Shown: piece after piece, positions 28,116-37,648 of the stretch | How positions within the stretch are numbered: position 1 is the stretch's first letter | Layout: the number at the start of each line of letters is the position of its first letter | The notes under the pieces: model-generated | The model's input: the letters and a program-made list of their open reading frames with translations, nothing else | Database searches by the model: none | Told to the model about the DNA's origin: nothing | DNA from: Edwardiiplasma whartonense | Lineage (GTDB): Bacteria; Bacillota_I; Bacilli_A; Mycoplasmatales; Mycoplasmataceae | Assembly: GCF_023566315.1 (NCBI RefSeq) | Contig: NZ_JAKNSU010000001.1 | Reading direction: 5' to 3' (one strand) | Length of the DNA: 64,000 nt | Translations under genes and position numbers: made by a program

Positions 28116-30086
28116 ATGCAACAACATAATTCTTTATACCGAGTTTATCGTCCGAATGCTTTTAAAGATGTTGCTGGTCATCAAAATATTGTGGAGATTT
28201 TAACGTTTGAATTAAAGAACAATAATTTTGATCATGCTTATTTGTTTGCGGGTCAACGCGGAACTGGAAAGACGTCAGTGGCAAGAATTTTAGCAAAGGG
28301 AATTAATTGTTTAGACTTGCAGAACGGTGATTCGTGTAATGCTTGTGCTAATTGTCAGGCTTTTAACAATAACCAGTTTCCTGATATTTATGAAATTGAT
28401 GCTGCTTCTAACAACGGAGTGGATGAAATTCGTAATATTAAAAATAATGTCCAAACCTTACCAATTATTGGCCAATATAAAGTTTATATTATTGATGAAG
28501 TTCACATGCTTTCAAAAGCTGCTTTCAACGCTTTATTAAAGACTTTAGAAGAACCACCAAAACATGTGGTGTTTATTCTGGCGACCACTGAATATGACAA
28601 GATTCCCCAAACAATTATTTCGCGTTGCCAAACGTTTAACTTTAAACGAATTAGTAACCAAGATTTAACTGCTCGAATTGATTTTATTGCTCATGAAGAA
28701 GGTTATCATTTAAGTCAAGAAGCCGCCAGACAAATTTATGCGATTAGTGAAGGATCGTTGCGGGATGCTTTAAATGATTTAGAACAATTAATGGTCGTAG
28801 CTTATGATTCTAAAAAAATTGATATTGAAGCGGTAAAAACTTTATTTTATATCGCTACTAAAGCAGAAAAGCTAGCGATTATTCACCAGATTTTAAATCA
28901 CGAAAGTCAGGAAGTAATTAGTTATTTTGAGCACAGTCGTCAACAAGGAATGGATTTCAACCTTTTAACATTGGCTTTAATCAAAATGATTAAAGAAATC
29001 ATTGAATACCAGTTAACTCTTGATCAAAGCTTTCTCACTGAACTTAATGTTGAGGATGCAATGGCATTTAAAACCATTCCTTTAAACGATTTATTTTTAA
29101 TCACTGATAATCTAACCCAAGCTTATATTAAAACCAAAAATACCACGGCTGGCTTTGACTATATTTTGTTGAGTGTTTTAAAAACGATTCAAACCATGGA
29201 TTCACAACTATCAAGTGGAAGATCACAAACAGTAGTCGCAAAGAAGGTTGTACTTAATCCAAAACAAAAAGAAGCATCTGATGAAATTGTGTCATCACCT
29301 TCCATACCAGATAATCAGCAAATAAAAGTAGATCAAGAACCTTTGAGAGAGAATCTAACTACTGCAGAATTATCAGAAAAAGAAGAGACGAGTAAAACTC
29401 TTAGTGTTGATGAATATTCTGAAATTATTAATCAATCACAACCAAATCCCTCTAAAAAAATAAACCTTAATCCTTTGACTAAAACTACTCAAAGTTTAGA
29501 AGCGTTAATTGATCATCAACACCAATTAATTGAAGTTAGTTTGAACGAACCAAAGATTAATTACTTAATTGATGATTTAATTAATGTTTTAATGGGAGTG
29601 GTTCAGGAAGAAAACCCTACTCTTCGCCATGAATTAAACGATAAACTCCAAAAGATTTTTGAAACTAATCAAGCCAATGAGTTAATCTCTTCTGATGAAG
29701 CTTATCAACTTTCAGCTTTTTATGGAGCAAAGATTGCTGCGGCTAATCGTTCTGAAATTATTATTACTACTGATAATTTTATCAGTGCTAATTTGATTAA
29801 TTTATCGTTAGTTAAGCCAGAAATTAGTGCTGCTTTGTTTAAGGTATTGAAAGACAAGTATGTGGTGTACGGAGTAAGTGCTTCAATGTGAAAAGAAACT
29901 AAAACTACCTTTGCTGATTTAAAGCAAAAAAACTTTCTACCTGAGTATACACAAATTAACTTTGACAATTTTTATACTGCAAATGAAAAGAAGGCAACTA
30001 GTCATCAACTTGAACAAAGCCAAGAATTATTAGACAAGGCTGCCCAATTATTTGATTTAACTGATGTTAACTTTGGGGATAAATAA
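28116..30086 (+). CDS. dnaX: DNA polymerase III gamma/tau subunit (clamp loader)
   Basis: DnaX forms the ATPase core of the clamp loader. The 656 residues begin MQQHNSLYRVYRPNAFKDVA. Walker A GQRGTGKT (46-53), a four-Cys zinc segment (GDSCNACANCQ), Walker B IIDEVHMLSKAAFNALLKTL, EEPPKHVVFILATTE, and the SRC arginine-finger ISRCQTF are all present. The C-terminal third is tau-specific and variable. An A7 run at 29454-29460 (after codon 446, TCT) would give an immediate TAA if one A were lost, making a 448-residue gamma-like form. The stop overlaps recR by one base, so the two are coupled. Confidence 0.96.
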
Positions 30087-30676
30087 TGGAAAATAAGTTT
30101 GACCAAGTTGTAGAAAAATTTCAAAATCTTCAAGGAATTAGTAAGAAAACTGCCCAACGCTTAGTGATGGGTTTGATTAATAATCCAAACACTTTAAAAG
30201 AACTTGATGAAGGGTTATTGATGATTAAAACCAAATTAGGTGAATGTTCAACCTGTTTTTATTTAACTATTGATGGAATTTGTCCAATTTGTAGTGATTC
30301 ACACCGAAACCAAAACCAGGTAATGGTTGTGGCTAACATGATGGATGCCAAAATCGTTGAAGAGAGCAAAACTTTTAATGGGATTTATGCGATTTTAAAA
30401 GGAGAGATTGATTTAAATAAAAACATTACTCCTGATAAGTTAAAGATTCCAGAATTATTAATGCGAGTGAATCAGAACAGTGAGTTAATTTTTGCTTTAA
30501 ACGCTACTTTTAATGGTGAATTAACAGCTAATTACTTACGTGACATTGCACGAAAAAACCAGATTAGTTATGCTAGATTGGCTCGGGGAATCCCTCGTGG
30601 TGGGGTTTTAGATTATATTGATGAACAAACTTTAAAAGAGGCAATTAGAAATCGGCATAAAAACGATGAAGAATAA
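30086..30676 (+). CDS. recR: Recombination mediator RecR
   Basis: RecR works with RecO and RecF at single-strand gaps. The 196-residue protein has an N-terminal helix-hairpin-helix LQGISKKTAQRLVMGL, a zinc finger CSTC...CPIC, and a Toprim domain ending in SYARLARGIPRGGVLDYIDE, the conserved RecR signature. The length is typical (about 195-200). Its start overlaps the dnaX stop (TAATG). tmk follows after 14 bases. The dnaX-recR pair is widely conserved. Confidence 0.96.
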   Translation: MENKFDQVVEKFQNLQGISKKTAQRLVMGLINNPNTLKELDEGLLMIKTKLGECSTCFYLTIDGICPICSDSHRNQNQVMVVANMMDAKIVEESKTFNGIYAILKGEIDLNKNITPDKLKIPELLMRVNQNSELIFALNATFNGELTANYLRDIARKNQISYARLARGIPRGGVLDYIDEQTLKEAIRNRHKNDEE

Positions 30677-30690
30677 AGGTAGGTTTTAAA

Positions 30691-31311
30691 ATGTTTATTA
30701 CAATTGAAGGAATTGATGGTGGGGGGAAAACCACTCTAATTGAACCATTAAAAAAATATATTGAAAAGAAAGGGTACGAAGTTTTTTTAACTCGTGAACC
30801 AGGAGGAACAGCAATTTCTGAGGAAATTCGCACCATCCTTTTAAAAAAACGTCTTGAAAAAATTGATGGATGAACTGAAGCATTGTTATTCATTGCCTCA
30901 AGAAAACAACACCTCTCTGAAGCAATTATTCCTGCTTTAAAAGCAAATAAAATTGTAATTTGCGACCGCTATATGGATTCAACTACTGCTTATCAAGGAG
31001 CGGGTAGGGGATTAAAGCTTGATGATATTGATGAAGTGCAAAACATTGTTCTGGGTGAACATAAACCAGATCTCACTATTTATCTTGATTTAAACTTACA
31101 ATCAGCTAATCAAAGAATTAACCATCGTCGTGATGTTGATGATGCGAACCGTTTAGATGAAGAAAATAATGAGTATAAACAAAAAGTTATTGATGGTTAT
31201 CATGATTTAGTTCAAAAGTATCCTAACCGGTTTAAGGTAATTGATGCCAGTTTATCAAAAGAGGAAGTCATTAACCAAGCAAAAATGATTATTGATCAGG
31301 TTTTAAAATAA
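30691..31311 (+). CDS. tmk: Thymidylate kinase
   Basis: Tmk phosphorylates dTMP to dTDP. The 206 residues have the P-loop FITIEGIDGGGKTT, the TREPGGTAISEEIR signature, and DRYMDSTTAYQGAGRGL, and an NMP-kinase lid with HRRDVDDANRLDEE. A UGA-Trp lies at residue 62. The start ATG 30691 follows AAAGGTAGG. The stop overlaps holB by one base. The recR-tmk-holB order is conserved in Firmicutes. Confidence 0.97.
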
Positions 31312-32051
31312 TGACTCAACCAGAAATTATGAACTACTTACACCAAGCGTTGGTGAAAAACAAGTTGTTTGAAAGTATCCTTTTTGAAGGAGATAACATC
31401 AGTTTGGATGAACTGGTTAACCAGTTGGGACGCATGCTTTATTGTGATAATCACGCCATCACTAACGATCAGTGTCAGTGGTGTCTGTCATATGAAAATC
31501 ACTTGATAACTGATGTTAAGGTCATTGGTGATCATTATCAAGTAATTGATAAAGAAACTGTTTTAACAATGGTTAATGAATTGAACTATGCACCATTATA
31601 TTTAAATAAGCCTAAACTAAGAATCATTGCTAATGTTGAAAGTTTAAAACCAGAAGGTGCAAACGCCTTATTGAAGTTTTTAGAAGAACCTACTCCTAAT
31701 ACTTACTTTTTTTTGTTAACTAATGATCAAAACCAAGTTTTGCCAACCCTTGAATCTCGAGCAAAACTTTTAACCTTAACTAGAGGAACAAATGAACTTG
31801 ATGATAATTTTTTAGTTGAAGTAATTAGCACTAAAAACAAAGATAATATTTTATTATTAAATAATAAGTTAAAAAAAATGGAAAAAACCAAGTTACAAGA
31901 ATTAGTACAAAGCGGGGGCAAGCACTTTTTAAACACTGCTAATGTCTCGATATATGAATTATTTTTAGAATTAAGTCAGGATCTAAAGTTTTCTAATAAT
32001 TCACAGTTAGCAATTGACCGGTTTTTAATCCAAATTACAAGGGTAATTTAA
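31311..32051 (+). CDS. holB: DNA polymerase III delta' subunit
   Basis: The delta' subunit completes the clamp-loader pentamer. The 246-residue protein lacks the Walker A motif, as expected of delta', but keeps the AAA+ scaffold: KPKLRIIANVESLKPEGANA, LLKFLEEPTPNTYFFLLTND and the arginine-finger TLESRAKLL. The start overlaps the tmk stop (TAATG). It is somewhat shorter than typical (about 300-330), with a reduced C-terminal collar region. The next gene begins two bases later. Confidence 0.9.
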   Translation: MTQPEIMNYLHQALVKNKLFESILFEGDNISLDELVNQLGRMLYCDNHAITNDQCQWCLSYENHLITDVKVIGDHYQVIDKETVLTMVNELNYAPLYLNKPKLRIIANVESLKPEGANALLKFLEEPTPNTYFFLLTNDQNQVLPTLESRAKLLTLTRGTNELDDNFLVEVISTKNKDNILLLNNKLKKMEKTKLQELVQSGGKHFLNTANVSIYELFLELSQDLKFSNNSQLAIDRFLIQITRVI

Positions 32052-32052
32052 A

Positions 32053-32775
32053 ATGAAAGTGTTAAACGATTTATTAGGGTATGAAAATTTACAGCTTTAT
32101 CAAGATGATACAATGTTTAGTTTTACATTAGATAGTATTTTATTAGCGCGATTTATTAATTTTAATAAAAGAATGACAAAAATTGTTGATTTTGGCACTA
32201 ATAATGGGGTGATTCCTTTAATCATCAGTCGTTATACCACTGCTGCAATCACGGGGGTGGAAATTAATTCTCAAGCAGTAGTTTTAGCTCAAGAAAATAT
32301 GAGTTTAAATGAATTGAATCATCAAGTAAAAATTGTGAATGATGATATTAAAGTATTTGCTAAGAAGAACATTCATGGTTTTGATCTTGTGGTTTGTAAT
32401 CCACCCTTTTTTGAAGTGGGTGAAAAAACTAAGACTAGAGAAACCAATCCCTCGATGGTTGATGCCCGTCATGAAACGTTGATTAACTTAGCAGAAATTA
32501 TTCAAAGCGCTAGTTTGTGTTTAAACAATAAAGGAGTATTTGTGATGGTTCATCGTGCTCAAAGAACTGGTGAAATTATTGAGTTATTTCACCAGTATCA
32601 TCTGGTGGTTAAGCGTTTGCGTTTTGTTTATTCTAAAAGTAAGTATGAGGCAAAAACTGTTTTAATTGAAGGTCAAAAACAAGGTAATAAAGGAGTTGAA
32701 ATCCTTCCTGCCTTGATTGCCCATAATGATGATGAAACTTATAGTGATGAAATTTTAGAATTTTTTCGGGATTAG
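32053..32775 (+). CDS. tRNA1(Val) adenine N6-methyltransferase-like protein
   Basis: This SAM-dependent N6-adenine methyltransferase of the YfiC/TrmN6 family is expected to modify A37 of tRNA1(Val). The 240 residues include the SAM motif VDFGTNNGVIPLII (about 46-59), TAAITGVEIN, and the N6-Ade catalytic motif VVCNPPFFEVG (NPPF). The position between holB and tilS matches yabB of Bacillus. The start ATG 32053 lies one base after the holB stop, and tilS begins five bases after its stop. The exact tRNA target is inferred from family. Confidence 0.88.
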   Translation: MKVLNDLLGYENLQLYQDDTMFSFTLDSILLARFINFNKRMTKIVDFGTNNGVIPLIISRYTTAAITGVEINSQAVVLAQENMSLNELNHQVKIVNDDIKVFAKKNIHGFDLVVCNPPFFEVGEKTKTRETNPSMVDARHETLINLAEIIQSASLCLNNKGVFVMVHRAQRTGEIIELFHQYHLVVKRLRFVYSKSKYEAKTVLIEGQKQGNKGVEILPALIAHNDDETYSDEILEFFRD

Positions 32776-32780
32776 AAGTA

Positions 32781-33971
32781 ATGTTAGGAATTAAAATTAA
32801 TCAAAAAATATTGATTGGGGTCTCTGGAGGACCTGATAGCATGTTTCTCTTGGATTTGTTAGTAAATCAAGGTTATCAACAAATCATTGTTTGTCATGTC
32901 AATTACCATACCAGAACTTCATCAATTCGTGATGAAGCGATTGTTAAACGTTATTGTGATTTGCACCACTTGAAATACTATAATAAGAATATTACTTCTG
33001 AATTTGAAGATAATCACACCAACTTTGAATTAACAGCAAGAAAGCTCCGTTATGATTTTTTTGCCCAAATTGGCTTAAAAGAAAACGCCACAATTCTTTT
33101 AATCGCCCATAATTTAAATGATCACATTGAAACTTATTTATTGCAAAAACAACGCCATAATTTAGTGGATTATTATGGTTTAAAAGTTAAGAATAAGTAC
33201 CAACAACTAACTGTGTTACGACCTTTGTTAAATCAAACTAAAAGTAGTATTTTAAATCACGTGAATCAGAAAAAAATTCCTTTTGGAATTGATGAAACAA
33301 ACTTTGATTTGAAGTATGCGCGAAACCAGTTAAGATCACAACTCAATGAAGTTGATTTTGACTTTTATTTAGCAGAAATTAAACAGGCAAACCACTTAAA
33401 TGAAGCTGATAAACAAGTTGCTTTGAAGTATTTTACTAAGAACTTGATTGGTGATAAGTTAGTCCTTGATTCTTGGTTTTATCATTTGAGTCAAAAACAA
33501 GTGATGTTTGTCTTAATTAATTATTTTAAGTACTTAAAAGTTGACCAGATTTTTCTGCATCGGAAAAATAATACTTTAAAAGCAATTGCTCAAACACTTT
33601 TGACAAGTAAAAAACCAATTTTAAAAATTAAAATCCCAAACTATTGGTTAGTTAAAGACTTCAACACTTGTTATTTCCTTATTGATAATGAAATAGAACT
33701 TGTTAAAACTATGATTAACAATCATCAAGAGTTAAATCAATTAACTACGAAGTGGGTTCAAGAATTAATTGCTAAAGATGGTTTTCAATTCCCCTATTTG
33801 TTAACCAATGATTTTGAAAATTATAAACTAAAGACTTTCTGTCAGAAAAAAAAGACTAATCGTTTCTTTATTGACCATAAAATTAGTTTTTTTGCTCGGG
33901 TAAAACAACCAGCAATTATTCGGTTGAACAACCAGCAGTTAATTAATTATCAAAACTTTCTAGGGGATTAA
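32781..33971 (+). CDS. tilS: tRNA(Ile)-lysidine synthase
   Basis: TilS attaches lysine to C34 of the AUA-reading tRNA-Ile; without it AUA would be read as Met. The 396 residues have the PP-loop ILIGVSGGPDSMFLLDLL (SGGxDS, residues about 13-18), ELTARKLRYDFF and HNLNDHIETYLL that match the N-type ATP pyrophosphatase fold, followed by the C-terminal substrate-binding region. It uses TGG for Trp throughout. The ATG 32781 follows the methyltransferase gene closely, with AGAAG before it. Next comes ftsH after 78 bases; tilS-ftsH linkage is conserved in Firmicutes. Confidence 0.95.
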   Translation: MLGIKINQKILIGVSGGPDSMFLLDLLVNQGYQQIIVCHVNYHTRTSSIRDEAIVKRYCDLHHLKYYNKNITSEFEDNHTNFELTARKLRYDFFAQIGLKENATILLIAHNLNDHIETYLLQKQRHNLVDYYGLKVKNKYQQLTVLRPLLNQTKSSILNHVNQKKIPFGIDETNFDLKYARNQLRSQLNEVDFDFYLAEIKQANHLNEADKQVALKYFTKNLIGDKLVLDSWFYHLSQKQVMFVLINYFKYLKVDQIFLHRKNNTLKAIAQTLLTSKKPILKIKIPNYWLVKDFNTCYFLIDNEIELVKTMINNHQELNQLTTKWVQELIAKDGFQFPYLLTNDFENYKLKTFCQKKKTNRFFIDHKISFFARVKQPAIIRLNNQQLINYQNFLGD

Positions 33972-34049
33972 AAAATTTTGTTTTTATGTTAATATTACTA
34001 TGTTATTTTGTATAACTTTTAGATAGTAAGCAGAAATGAGGGATGGTTA

Positions 34050-36164
34050 GTGAATAATCAGAAAAATAATAATGCCAATAAAAAGAATAACCGTCGTGGT
34101 GGAATTTGAATTTGATTAATTCTGATTATCATTATCATCATTGCCATTATTGTTGCTTCTATCTTCTTAAAAAGTAGTCCTGACGCTTTAAGTGTTAATG
34201 AAGTGCAATCTTATCTTAACTCAGGAAAAATTAATAGTGTGACTATTCAACGATCAGCTTCCTTGTTGATTTTGAGAGGTACTTACCTTGATGAAAACAA
34301 TAATCTTCATGCTTTTGTGGTCAACAATATTCCTATTGAAGCTTTAGATGCAGTTTATGGAATTGGTAGTGCTAATAGTGCTGATGTGCTTCTATTGGAA
34401 CAAATTATTTACAATTCTGGAAATACTTTCCAAGGAATTACCAATATTCCTGTTGATCAAACTGGACAAATTGTAGGAACGATTGTTCCATTAGTGGTCA
34501 TGATTTTAATCTATGTCTTCTTGTTTTGGTTCTTATTCCGTTCAATGGGTGCAGCTGGGGCTGGAGGTGCTGGTAACCTATTTGGAATGGGTAAAAGTAA
34601 AGCTAAACTTTCTAAATCAACAGTTAAATTCAGTGATGTTGCAGGAATTAACGAAGAAAAGAACGAAATTGTTGAATTAGTTGATTACATGAAAAATCCT
34701 CAAAAATACCAAGAAGCTGGAGCCAGAATTCCTAAGGGAGTCCTTTTAGAGGGACCACCAGGAACTGGAAAAACTCTTCTTGCCAAAGCGGTTGCTGGTG
34801 AAGCCAACGTTAACTTTTATGCAACTTCTGGTTCAGAATTTGACGAAATGTTTGTGGGGTTGGGAGCTTCAAGAATTCGAGAAATGTTCCAAGATGCAAA
34901 AAACAATGCTCCTTGTGTTATTTTTATTGATGAAATTGATGCCTTGGCCCGAAAAAGAACTGCCAATGTTGCTGGTTCAAACGACCAAACTTTAAACCAA
35001 CTATTAGTGGAAATGGATGGTTTTGATACTAATTCAGGAGTAATCATTATGGCAGCCACTAACCGAAGTGATGTGCTTGATCCAGCCATTTTGAGACCAG
35101 GAAGATTCGACCGAACAATTCAAGTTTCTCTTCCAGATATTAAGGAAAGAGAAGCTATCTTGAAATTGCACGCTCGTAACAAGAAAATTTCGCCAACTAT
35201 TGATTGATACCGAATTTCACAAAGAACTCCGGGATTCTCAGGAGCACAGTTAGAAAATGTGCTTAATGAAGCAGCGATTTTAACTGTTAGAGAAAATACT
35301 CCTGAAATTACTATTACCCAAATTGATGAAGCGATTGATCGGGTAGTTGGAGGACCTGCGAAAAAATCTCGAGTAATGACACCAAAAGATAAGGACATTG
35401 TTTCTTATCACGAATCAGGTCATGCTTTGGTTGGGTTAAAACTTGAATCAGCAAGCAAGGTGCAAAAGGTAACAATTATTCCGCGGGGAAATGCGGGAGG
35501 ATACACGATTACTACTCCAAATGATGAAAGCATGTTTCAAACTAAACAAGATTTGTTTGCCACAATTGCTGGTTATATGGGAGGAAGAGCTGCTGAAGCT
35601 ATTATCTTTGGTGATGATAATGTGACTACTGGTGCTGATGATGACTTAGAAAAGGCTACAAATATTGCCCGTCAAATGGTGGTAAGATTTGGAATGAGTG
35701 AAGCTTTGGGAATGGCTAAATTAGTTACTCAAGAAGATTTGAGTTATGGTCGTACTAGTGGTAGTTATTCTGATCAAACTGCAGCAGCAATTGATGAGGA
35801 AGTGACTAAAATTCTAACCACTGCTTATAATCAGGCAAATAAAATTATTCGTGATAATCGCGAAGAGTTAGAGTTATTGGCTGAATCTTTACGAGTAATG
35901 GAAACAATTACTGCTGAACAAATTGAGTTTATTGACCAAAACTTAGCCTTACCAGATGATGTTAAGGCTGAAAAGGTTAAGTATGATGAAGAGTTAAAAC
36001 GAATTAAAGATGGTGACATCATTGATATTGATTTAGCTGATGTTGAACCAAAACCAAAAAAAGAAGCAAAAAAACCAACCACCACCAAAAAGAAACCAAA
36101 GAAAAAACCAGAAGATGAAACTGATGATCAAAAAGATGACAGTTCTTCTAAGGGCAAAAAATAA
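34050..36164 (+). CDS. ftsH: ATP-dependent zinc metalloprotease FtsH
   Basis: FtsH extracts and degrades membrane and short-lived proteins. The 704-residue protein starts at GTG 34050; no ATG upstream is in frame. Two membrane segments flank an extracytoplasmic domain (IWIWLILIIIIIIAIIVASI at about 19-38, and a second near 150). The AAA+ domain has GPPGTGKT (about 235-242), FIDEIDAL and the second-region-of-homology RPGRFDR; the zinc site is HESGH (about 454-458). The tail beyond residue about 650 is low-complexity, rich in K, P and D (KKPTTTKKKPKKKPEDE), a common but variable extension in Mollicutes. It ends before a hairpin terminator. Confidence 0.97.
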
Positions 36165-36171
36165 TTTTGAT

Positions 36172-36203
36172 AATAACGAGACGAGAAAGTTTCGTTATTT
36201 TAT
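36172..36203 (+). terminator. ftsH terminator
   Basis: AATAACGAGAC (36172-36182) pairs with GTTTCGTTATT (36189-36199, one G-U) around GAGAAA, with T-rich sequence after. The hslO ribosome site AAGGAG follows at once. Confidence 0.75.
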
Positions 36204-36218
36204 TTAAGGAGCGAGAAA

Positions 36219-37079
36219 ATGGATGTAAGTTCAAGAGCAATTAGTACAGAACATAATTTAAAGATTACGATTGTTGATTTAACCCAATCTTTAACCAAAA
36301 TCGTAGAGTTACACCAAACCAACCCGTTAGCAACAATTGTCTTGGGAAAAATTACTTTGGCAAACGCCTTATTAGGATTAGAATTAAAAAACAACGAAAT
36401 TACAACCTCAACAATTTCGACTGACGATGGATTAATTAAAACGACCATTGCTGAATTTCAAAATGACCGGGTACGAAGTTTTATCAGTGATTCAAACTTT
36501 GTTGTAACAGGATTGAAACCAGAGAAAAAACTTGATGAATTACTTTCCCAAGTTGTAGGAAAAGAAGGTACTTTAACAGTTGCTCGTTCGACAGTTCAAG
36601 GTGAACCTTATGTTTCAAGAGTTAGTTTAACTGATGGTTCAATTGATCGTGATTATATGGAATATTTACGGATTTCAAGCCAAGTTAATTCTTTTATTAG
36701 TACCAATGTAGAGCTAGATGACGATTTCAAGATTAAGAGTGCTGTGGGAATTCTTATTCAACTGTTGCCTAATTATAAAGAAGAGGATGTTGATTATCTT
36801 ATTAAAACAATTGGTAACACAGCGTTTATTAATAAAATTTTAGTGAAAACAACAAACTATGTTTCTTTAATTGAAGAAATTGCAACCGATGCAATTGTTT
36901 TAGAATCAAAGGAATTAAAATTTCAATGTACTTGCTCGCGAGAAAAAACAATTGTTGCAGTTAAGTTATTAGGTGTTGATGCTGTTGATGACATTATCAA
37001 GAAAAATGAAACAGTGGAAGTTATTTGTGATTTTTGTAAAACAAAGTATGAAATTACTCCCGAAGAATTAAAAGACTAA
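36219..37079 (+). CDS. hslO: Redox-regulated chaperone Hsp33
   Basis: Hsp33 is a chaperone turned on by oxidation of its zinc-binding cysteines. The 286 residues begin MDVSSRAISTEHNLKITIVD. The zinc motif is visible at the C-terminus as CTC (about residues 236-238) and CDFC (about 270-273), the CxC...CxxC redox switch. The length and N-terminal substrate-binding half are typical. ATG 36219 follows AAGGAGCGAG. tilS-ftsH-hslO order is conserved. A small zinc-ribbon gene follows 71 bases later. Confidence 0.95.
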   Translation: MDVSSRAISTEHNLKITIVDLTQSLTKIVELHQTNPLATIVLGKITLANALLGLELKNNEITTSTISTDDGLIKTTIAEFQNDRVRSFISDSNFVVTGLKPEKKLDELLSQVVGKEGTLTVARSTVQGEPYVSRVSLTDGSIDRDYMEYLRISSQVNSFISTNVELDDDFKIKSAVGILIQLLPNYKEEDVDYLIKTIGNTAFINKILVKTTNYVSLIEEIATDAIVLESKELKFQCTCSREKTIVAVKLLGVDAVDDIIKKNETVEVICDFCKTKYEITPEELKD

Positions 37080-37150
37080 ATCTTTGTTTAAACAATAGTT
37101 TTTATCAAGTTCTTTTTATAAAATTAAACAAGAAGTAGAGGTATAAAGCG

Positions 37151-37381
37151 ATGGAAATGAATACTTATTGTGCTAAATGCAAAAATAAAGGTCCTGTAGT
37201 TGATGTTAAGGTAGGAAATGAAGATAATCCTGTTCAGGTTTCAATGCAGTTGTGCTATGGTTGTTTTGAAGAAAGCTTTAACAAAGATGCTGATGATTCG
37301 GTTTATTATTTAGATGATTATGAAGATGACGAAGCAGACGATCTTGATGACGAATTTGATAACACGTTTGAGAGTGATTAA
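37151..37381 (+). CDS. Small zinc-ribbon-like protein with acidic tail, unknown function
   Basis: The 76 residues contain CAKCKNKG (CxxC at 7-10) and CYGCFEE (CxxC at 37-40), a probable zinc ribbon, followed by a strongly acidic tail (residues 46-76) with DDSVYYLDDYEDDEADDLDD. No membrane segment is present. An AGAGG lies before the ATG at 37151. I do not recognise the family. It lies downstream of hslO and is followed by its own terminator. Similar small CxxC proteins occur in several Mollicutes by my recollection, but no function is inferred. Confidence 0.75.
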   Translation: MEMNTYCAKCKNKGPVVDVKVGNEDNPVQVSMQLCYGCFEESFNKDADDSVYYLDDYEDDEADDLDDEFDNTFESD

Positions 37382-37393
37382 TTCAATTTGTTG

Positions 37394-37416
37394 CCTCCCA
37401 CAATAGGGAGGTTTTT
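37394..37416 (+). terminator. Terminator after the zinc-ribbon gene
   Basis: CCTCCC (37394-37399) pairs with GGGAGG (37406-37411) around ACAATA, followed by TTTTT. Confidence 0.88.
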
Positions 37417-37453
37417 CTTTTCTATGATAAAATCAGGGAGACATTGTTTTAAC

Positions 37454-37483
37454 TAGTGGTTTGATAGTTTTGTTAAACCACTA
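37454..37483 (+). other. Perfect 9-bp inverted repeat in the ABC transporter upstream region
   Basis: TAGTGGTTT (37454-37462) and AAACCACTA (37475-37483) form a perfect stem with a 12-base loop. There is no T run, so it is not a usual terminator. It lies in the 267-base gap before the ABC ATPase gene and could be a regulator site or an RNA hairpin. Nothing else is recognised in that gap. Confidence 0.45.
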
Positions 37484-37648
37484 AATTAATAATCATTATT
37501 TAAACAGTTAGAAGGAAATCTTGAGCATAGATTTTAGTCTATCAGGATAATGGTTATTTTGACTTGATAAAAAACAAACTTGAAAAAAGAAAATAGTTGA
37601 TAATAGTATAAAATTATCAGCAAGAGAAGGAAGAAGGTGCTTTGAGGA

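Noticed and set aside
28116..30086. E. coli-type -1 frameshift signal in dnaX
   Set aside because: No A AAA AAG heptamer with downstream hairpin was seen; the A7 run at 29454 would need loss of one A or a +1 shift instead.
37454..37483. Inverted repeat as a terminator
   Set aside because: The stem is perfect, but there is no T run on either side and the previous gene already has a strong terminator at 37394-37416.
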